Shown piece by piece: positions 59,291 to 64,000 of a stretch of 64,000 nucleotides of DNA; position 1 is the stretch's first letter; each line of letters begins with the position of its first letter. The notes under the pieces were generated by a model. The model did no database searches. It was not told where the DNA came from and saw only the letters and a list, made by a program, of their open reading frames with translations. This DNA is from Chitinimonas_A lacunae (lineage in GTDB: Bacteria > Pseudomonadota > Gammaproteobacteria > Burkholderiales > Chitinimonadaceae), in contig NZ_JBHSBU010000001.1 of assembly GCF_042650885.1 (NCBI RefSeq), positions 3,720,001 to 3,784,000 on the forward strand, written 5' to 3'. The position numbers were made by a program, and so were the translations under genes.

Positions 59291-60289
59291 ATGTCTGGTC
59301 TGTCCCGTTTCGCGCTTGTCGGCCTTGCCGCCTGGTCGGTCAGCGGCTTTGCCGCCACTGAACTGCTCAACGTCTCCTATGACGTGATGCGCGACTTCTA
59401 TAAGGATCTCAATCCGGCCTTCGTCAAGCAGTACAAGGCAAAGACCGGTCAGGACGTGACCATCCAGCAATCGCACGGCGGCTCGGGCAAACAGGCGCGG
59501 GCGGTGATCGATGGCCTGGCGGCCGATGTGATCACCATGAATATGCCGCCTGATATCGATGCCCTGCATGACCGGGCCAAGTTGATCCCGGAAAACTGGA
59601 ACACCCGCCTGCCCAACAACAGCCTGCCTTTCACCAGCCTGCAAGTGCTGATCGTCCGCAAGGGCAATCCCAAGCAGATCAAGGACTGGGGCGACCTGAC
59701 CCGTTCGGGCGTCCAGGTGATCATGCCCAACCCCAAGGTCACCGGTAATGGCCGCTACAGCTATCTGGCCGCCTGGGGCTGGGCCTTGAAGCAGCCCGGC
59801 GGCAGCGAGCAGAAGGCGCGCGATTTCGTCGGCGCACTGCTGCGCAATGTGCCGGTGCTCGACTCGGGTGGCCGCGCCGCCACCACCACCTTTATGCAGC
59901 GTGGCATCGGCGATGTGCTGCTGACCTTTGAAAACGAAGCCGAAATGATTGCGCGCGAATTCGGGCGCGGTCAGTTCGATGTCGTCTATCCCTCGCTGTC
60001 GATCCGGGCCGAGCCGCCCGTGACCGTGGTCGACAAGGTGGTCGACAAGAAGGGCAGCCGCAGGGTGGCCGAGGATTACCTCAAATTCCTCTGGACCGCC
60101 GAAGCCCAGGAAATCGCCGCCCAGAACTATCTGCGTCCGCATGACCCGACGGTGCTGAAGAAATACGCTGCCCAATTCCCGGCCGTGCCGCTGTTCACCG
60201 TCGATGACACCTTTGGCGGCTGGCGCCGTGCCCAGAAGACCCACTTCGAAGATGGCGGCGTATTCGACCAGCTCTATCTGAAAAAATAG
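59291..60289 (+). CDS. sbp: Sulfate-binding periplasmic protein, copy 2
   Basis: 332 residues, clearly paralogous to the copy at 56.9 kb. Signal peptide FALVGLAAWSVSGFAA, then LLNVSYDVMRDFYKDLNPAF, the sulfate-contact block QQSHGGSGKQARAVIDGLAA, and LAAWGWALKQPGGSEQKARD. It lies 110 bases before cysT, so it is likely the main binding protein of the CysTWA transporter. An AT-rich segment with an inverted repeat separates the two. ATG 59291 is the start before the signal peptide. Confidence 0.93.
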   Translation: MSGLSRFALVGLAAWSVSGFAATELLNVSYDVMRDFYKDLNPAFVKQYKAKTGQDVTIQQSHGGSGKQARAVIDGLAADVITMNMPPDIDALHDRAKLIPENWNTRLPNNSLPFTSLQVLIVRKGNPKQIKDWGDLTRSGVQVIMPNPKVTGNGRYSYLAAWGWALKQPGGSEQKARDFVGALLRNVPVLDSGGRAATTTFMQRGIGDVLLTFENEAEMIAREFGRGQFDVVYPSLSIRAEPPVTVVDKVVDKKGSRRVAEDYLKFLWTAEAQEIAAQNYLRPHDPTVLKKYAAQFPAVPLFTVDDTFGGWRRAQKTHFEDGGVFDQLYLKK

Positions 60290-60314
60290 ACTGCAAGCCA
60301 GAGGCTGGATAACT

Positions 60315-60334
60315 TTTATTCCAAAATGAATAAA
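60315..60334. promoter_or_regulatory. AT-rich inverted repeat upstream of cysT
   Basis: Perfect 7-bp arms TTTATTC and GAATAAA around CAAAAT, within AT-rich DNA 25 bases after the sbp stop and 66 bases before cysT. LysR-type regulators of sulfur genes (CysB/Cbl) bind AT-rich dyads at such sites; assignment to CysB is inference. It could also be the stem of a weak terminator with attenuating effect. Confidence 0.4.
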
Positions 60335-60399
60335 TGCCTTATTTAGCCTTGCAGTGATTTTTCTTATTATTTTAATTTTCGCCGCGACAATTCCCCGCC

Positions 60400-61233
60400 A
60401 TGCGTCTCAAACAAGCGAGCGTCCTGCCAGGCTTCGGTCTGGCGCTGGGCTACACCCTGCTCTATCTCGGGCTGGTGGTATTGCTGCCCCTGTCGGCCCT
60501 GGTGGTGAAGACCGCGAGCCTCAGCCTGGCCGAGTTCTGGGAGGTGGTCAGTGCCGAGCGGGTGGTTGCCGCCTACAAGCTGACTTTCGGCGCCAGTCTT
60601 ATCGCAGCGCTGATCAATCTGGTGGCGGGTTTTCTGGTGGCCTGGGTGCTGACCCGTTATGACTTTCCGGGCCGGCGGCTGATCGATGCGCTGGTCGATC
60701 TGCCGTTTGCGCTGCCTACCGCGGTGGCCGGTATTGCGCTGACCACGCTGTATGCCCCGAACGGCTGGGTCGGTGCTGCGCTGGCGCCCTTGGGACTCAA
60801 GGTGGCGTTTACGCCGCTTGGTGTCGTGGTCGCGCTGACCTTTATCGGCCTGCCGTTTGTGGTCCGTACCGTGCAGCCGGTGCTACAGGATATGGAGGCC
60901 GAGCTCGAAGAGGCTGCCGCCTGTCTCGGTGCCGGTCGCTGGCAGACCTTCAGCAAGGTGATCCTGCCGGCGGTGGTGCCTGCGCTGATCACCGGTTTCA
61001 CGCTGGCATTTGCCAGGGCGATCGGTGAGTACGGTTCGGTGATCTTTATCGCCGGCAATATCCCGCTCGAATCGGAGATCGTGCCGCTGATCATCATCGG
61101 CAAGCTCGAACAGTACGACTATGTCGGTGCCACGGCGGTGGCACTGGTGATGTTGCTGATGTCGTTTGCCATGATCCTGCTGATCAATCTGGTGCAATGG
61201 TGGCATGGTCGCCGCCACGGCATGCGCAAGTGA
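60400..61233 (+). CDS. cysT: Sulfate/thiosulfate ABC permease CysT
   Basis: 277 residues, about six hydrophobic segments of the CysT/CysU permease family: GFGLALGYTLLYLGLVVLLP at the N terminus and the EAA loop EEAAACLGAGRWQTFSKVIL followed by P (about residues 165-190). It pairs with CysW to form the channel for sulfate brought by Sbp. cysW starts 7 bases after its stop. The gene is in the standard order cysT-cysW-cysA. Confidence 0.95.
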   Translation: MRLKQASVLPGFGLALGYTLLYLGLVVLLPLSALVVKTASLSLAEFWEVVSAERVVAAYKLTFGASLIAALINLVAGFLVAWVLTRYDFPGRRLIDALVDLPFALPTAVAGIALTTLYAPNGWVGAALAPLGLKVAFTPLGVVVALTFIGLPFVVRTVQPVLQDMEAELEEAAACLGAGRWQTFSKVILPAVVPALITGFTLAFARAIGEYGSVIFIAGNIPLESEIVPLIIIGKLEQYDYVGATAVALVMLLMSFAMILLINLVQWWHGRRHGMRK

Positions 61234-61240
61234 GGCCGCC

Positions 61241-62107
61241 ATGCATCGTGCTTCCCCCGTCTCCCGTTCGATCAGCACCACGGAAACCCGCTGGGTACGC
61301 TGGACGCTGCTGATCGCCGCGCTGGGTTTTCTGGCCTTCTTCCTGCTGCTGCCGCTGGTTGCGGTGTTTGCCGAAGCCTTTCGCAAGGGCGGCGAGCTGT
61401 ATTTCGAGGCATTGCGCGACCCCGACGCCCGCTCGGCGATCGAATTGACCCTGATCGTCAGCGCGATCTCGCTGCCGCTCAATCTGGTCTTCGGGGTAGC
61501 GGCGGCCTGGGCAATTGCCAAATTCGAGTTCCGGGGCAAGAGCCTGCTGGTGACGCTGATCGATCTGCCGTTCTCGGTGAGTCCTGTCGTCGCCGGCCTG
61601 ATCTATGTGCTGCTGTTCGGTGCCCAGGGCTGGTTCGGGCCATGGCTGTCGGCGCACGATTTCAAAGTGATCTTTGCCGTGCCCGGCATGGTGCTCGCGA
61701 CCATTTTCGTGACTTTCCCGTTTGTGGCGCGCGAATTGATTCCGCTGATGGAAGCACAGGGCAGCGACGAGGAGCAGGCGGCGCTGGTGCTGGGCGCAAG
61801 CGGCTGGCAGACCTTCTGGCGGGTCACGCTGCCCAATATCAAGTGGGGTCTGCTCTACGGGGTGATTCTGTGCAATGCCCGGGCGATGGGCGAATTCGGC
61901 GCGGTGTCGGTGGTATCGGGCCATATCCGCGGCCAGACCAATACGGTGCCCCTGCATGTGGAGATTCTCTACAACGAGTACAACTTCGTCGCCGCCTTTG
62001 CCTGCGCCTCGATCCTGGCCCTGCTGGCCCTGGTGACGCTGGCGCTCAAGACCCTGGTGGAAACCCGGCTGGCGCGTGAACAGGACGCGGCGCTCCAAGC
62101 GGCCTGA
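61241..62107 (+). CDS. cysW: Sulfate ABC permease CysW
   Basis: 288 residues with six hydrophobic segments. LLIAALGFLAFFLLLPLVAV at the N terminus; the EAA loop reads EEQAALVLGASGWQTFWRVT; MGEFGAVSVVSGHIRGQTNT is the CysW signature. ATG 61241 follows the cysT stop by 7 bases. It forms a heterodimer with CysT. Confidence 0.95.
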   Translation: MHRASPVSRSISTTETRWVRWTLLIAALGFLAFFLLLPLVAVFAEAFRKGGELYFEALRDPDARSAIELTLIVSAISLPLNLVFGVAAAWAIAKFEFRGKSLLVTLIDLPFSVSPVVAGLIYVLLFGAQGWFGPWLSAHDFKVIFAVPGMVLATIFVTFPFVARELIPLMEAQGSDEEQAALVLGASGWQTFWRVTLPNIKWGLLYGVILCNARAMGEFGAVSVVSGHIRGQTNTVPLHVEILYNEYNFVAAFACASILALLALVTLALKTLVETRLAREQDAALQAA

Positions 62108-62154
62108 TTTTTCCTCGACGATCCATTTATCTAGCGACTGAAGCGGACAGGACC

Positions 62155-63192
62155 ATGAGCATCTCGATCGACGGCATCGCCAAGCGTTTCGGCCAGTTTG
62201 TGGCGCTCGACAATATCCAGCTCGAACTGCCCAGCGGCGAGCTGACTGCACTGCTTGGCCCGTCTGGCTGCGGCAAGACCACGCTGCTGCGCATCATTGC
62301 CGGTCTGGAAACGCCCGATAGCGGGCGCATCCTGTTCCAGGGCGAGGATGCTACTGATGTCGATGTGCGTGAGCGTCAGGTCGGCTTCGTGTTTCAGCAC
62401 TACGCCCTGTTCCGCCATATGTCGGTGTTCGAGAACGTGGCGTTCGGCCTTCGCGTCCGGCCCCGCAAGACCCGCCCGCCCGAGGCCGAGATTCGGCGCC
62501 GGGTTCATCAACTGCTGGAGCTGGTCCAGCTCGATTGGCTGGCCGATCGTTATCCGGCCCAACTATCGGGCGGCCAACGCCAGCGGATCGCCCTGGCCCG
62601 TGCCTTGGCGGTGGAGCCGAAAGTCCTGCTGCTCGATGAGCCGTTCGGTGCGCTCGACACCCAGGTACGCAAGGAATTGCGGCGCTGGCTGCGCCGTCTG
62701 CACGATGAAGTCCATGTCACCTCGGTGTTCGTGACCCATGATCAGGAAGAGGCGCTCGAAGTGGCCGACCGGGTGGTGGTGATGAACAAGGGACGGATCG
62801 AGCAGATGGGAACGCCCGATGCGGTGTACGACAATCCGGCCACCCCATTTGTCTACCAGTTCCTGGGCGATGTGAACCTGTTCCACAGCCGGGTTCATGG
62901 CGGCTTTGCCCAGGTGGGCGAACATAGCAGTCCGGATGGGGCGGTAGCCTATGTGCGGCCGCATGACATCGAGCTGCTGCGCGAGCCGGCCGGCAGCACG
63001 CTGGCGGTGGTGGTCGATCATGTACGTGCCATCGGCCCGGTAGTGCGGCTCGATATGCGGCTCGACAACGGCGACCCGGTCGAGGCGGAACTGAGCCGCG
63101 AGGCTTACGCCGCCCAGGCATTCAAGGCCGGCGAGCGGGTGTTTATTCGGCCCAGGCAGGCTAAGGTGTTTGCGGACGATTATTCGATCTGA
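62155..63192 (+). CDS. cysA: Sulfate ABC transporter ATPase CysA
   Basis: 345 residues. Walker A GPSGCGKTT, Q loop VFQHYALFRHMSVFENVAFG, signature LSGGQRQRIALARAL, Walker B VLLLDEPFGALD and switch His in VFVTHDQEEALEVAD. The C-terminal part (about 240-345) is the TOBE-type regulatory domain of the CysA group. It powers CysTW. It is the last gene of the set, with a terminator 26 bases later. Confidence 0.96.
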   Translation: MSISIDGIAKRFGQFVALDNIQLELPSGELTALLGPSGCGKTTLLRIIAGLETPDSGRILFQGEDATDVDVRERQVGFVFQHYALFRHMSVFENVAFGLRVRPRKTRPPEAEIRRRVHQLLELVQLDWLADRYPAQLSGGQRQRIALARALAVEPKVLLLDEPFGALDTQVRKELRRWLRRLHDEVHVTSVFVTHDQEEALEVADRVVVMNKGRIEQMGTPDAVYDNPATPFVYQFLGDVNLFHSRVHGGFAQVGEHSSPDGAVAYVRPHDIELLREPAGSTLAVVVDHVRAIGPVVRLDMRLDNGDPVEAELSREAYAAQAFKAGERVFIRPRQAKVFADDYSI

Positions 63193-63217
63193 ATCACACC
63201 CGTAGGGAAAGACAGAC

Positions 63218-63250
63218 CGCCGCTCCTTGCTGAAGGAAGCGGCGTTTTTT
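63218..63250 (+). terminator. Terminator after cysA
   Basis: 11-bp stem with a one-base bulge (63218-63228 with 63233-63244), loop GCTG, then TTTTTT. Confidence 0.85.
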
Positions 63251-63674
63251 GTCTGGCATTGCAGGCATTTATTGCTGAGGTGCGGGCACAAAAAGTTTAG
63301 CTCTTCTGGCTGTCCTGTATCACTTCCTGTCTAAGTTTTTCAAAATCCGGTTGGTTGTGAAGCCGGAGGTTGTTGACAGTGTTTATAAATGGCAAAAGCT
63401 TTGGCTTTGTCGATCTTTGCGTTGCTGCTATATCGATATTCTTTGTCAGATCAAATCCTGATTAATAATCTTCTTGCGAATATTCGATTTCCAGCTATTT
63501 CAGCTGGTAACAGTGTCGGAAAATCGATGATTTCTTGTCTTGGCTTATCTTTCTGTTGCCGTCTTTGGAGATATACCCCTGATGCATGCAGGCTTTGGCC
63601 ATTTTATGCTCCGCAAACCCCAATGACAGGGAAGTTGCTTCAATGGCTGACTGAGGGGGTAAAAAGGCTGAAAA
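63251..63674. other. AT-rich intergenic region
   Basis: About 420 bases with lower GC than the cys genes. A 109-codon open frame at 63389-63718 gives a product with no recognised family and lacks a strong ribosome site; I do not call it a gene. Confidence 0.4.
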
Positions 63675-64000
63675 CTATTTTTGTGAGAGCATTTCTAACT
63701 TGCCCGAATCACGGATAACGAATCGATATTGTCTCGGCCCAATAATCACGGTGGTTGTGCATATCCCATGAAGTGGTATGCAGTTGATGTTTTTGTAGAT
63801 AATGTTCTCGGTATTGGTTTCGATGTTTTTTTGTTTGAGAAGGTCGGGTAGATTTTTCTTTAGTGATTTAATGGATCTTGCTTCGTATACGTTATTTCCG
63901 ATATTAAATCCAATAACGGCAATGGTCAGATGAAATAGCAAGGCTGCGACTGATCCGGCAAGGATCTTTTTTTTCTTCCCGAAGCAAGATAAAAGCAGAA
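63675..64000 (-). CDS. Unknown membrane-anchored protein, cut by the window edge
   Basis: The minus-strand frame is open from the window edge to 63675, at least 107 residues. Near the upstream end is a basic patch then a hydrophobic segment (KKKKILAGSVAALLFHLTIA), giving a signal anchor; the soluble part ends with IVIIGPRQYRFVIRDSGK-like sequence (VIIGPRQYRFVIRDSGKLE). No ATG is present in the visible part; a TTG at 63941 is possible, but the anchor begins before it, so the real start is probably beyond 64000. AT-rich codon use unlike the cys genes suggests acquired DNA. Family unknown. Confidence 0.5.
   Translation of the reverse strand, partial: LLLSCFGKKKKILAGSVAALLFHLTIAVIGFNIGNNVYEARSIKSLKKNLPDLLKQKNIETNTENIIYKNINCIPLHGICTTTVIIGPRQYRFVIRDSGKLEMLSQK

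Noticed and set aside
63389..63718. 109-codon open frame after cysA
   Set aside because: No good ribosome site and overlaps the 3' end of the more plausible minus-strand gene.
1..64000. CRISPR arrays, insertion sequences, rRNA genes
   Set aside because: I saw no regularly spaced repeats, no transposase genes with terminal repeats, and no rRNA sequence.

Overview
The window is GC-rich chromosomal DNA of a Gram-negative bacterium. Its gene set (PhoBR, Kup, AmpD, Mpl, MurB, CysTWA, a DUF971 protein, Slt) and protein style point to a betaproteobacterium, perhaps near Neisseriales/Chitinimonas-type bacteria; that placement is inference. Most of the window is ordinary chromosome, with one accessory island at about 8-27 kb.

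Layout. 0-8 kb: end of a DUF971 gene, phoB-phoR, transaldolase, kup, ampD and an Ada-type alkylation-repair protein. 8.0-9.2 kb: AT-richer, nearly gene-free DNA. 9.2-24.0 kb: twelve same-strand, tightly packed and often overlapping genes forming a biosynthetic gene cluster with no NRPS or PKS module. It holds three ATP-grasp ligases, a BBE-like flavoprotein, an MFS exporter, an isocitrate lyase/PEP-mutase-superfamily enzyme, a DUF885 hydrolase and a cytoplasmic LivJ-like binding protein. At its centre is a four-gene cassette: lysine-type N-hydroxylase, cupin, stand-alone MetRS-like protein, DAO-like flavoprotein. This matches the published machinery for making an N-N bond (hydrazine) from N6-hydroxylysine and an amino acid, followed by oxidative release of a hydrazino acid. 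Here the cupin and MetRS-like parts are separate adjacent genes, whereas in the characterised Streptomyces enzyme Spb40 they are fused. The cluster is therefore a strong candidate for a new hydrazine/hydrazide-containing metabolite built by ATP-grasp amide ligation. polB (DNA polymerase II) and an orphan protein resembling half of an NRPS condensation domain follow.

27-32 kb: two tandem endonuclease III genes, the second with altered damage-reading residues, then a bufferin-type RiPP operon (DUF2282 precursor, DUF692/MNIO enzyme, DUF2063 partner, DoxX). 32-49 kb: murB, mpl, a diguanylate cyclase, RCC1-like and WG-repeat envelope proteins, an ECF sigma/anti-sigma pair, a ferredoxin, slt, and a lambda-R-like lysozyme overlapping a secreted cysteine-rich protein. 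About 50 kb: a 120-nt tRNA-like sequence with an oversized anticodon loop. 50-56 kb: a chemoreceptor, a Kef-type antiporter, a VOC protein, a DeoR regulator and an OmpA-like lipoprotein. 57-63 kb: a sulfate-uptake locus with two sulfate-binding proteins, a 1-Cys peroxiredoxin, a degenerate EAL-like protein and cysT-cysW-cysA. A membrane protein gene runs off the right edge.

All calls come from reading the sequence; no database search was possible.
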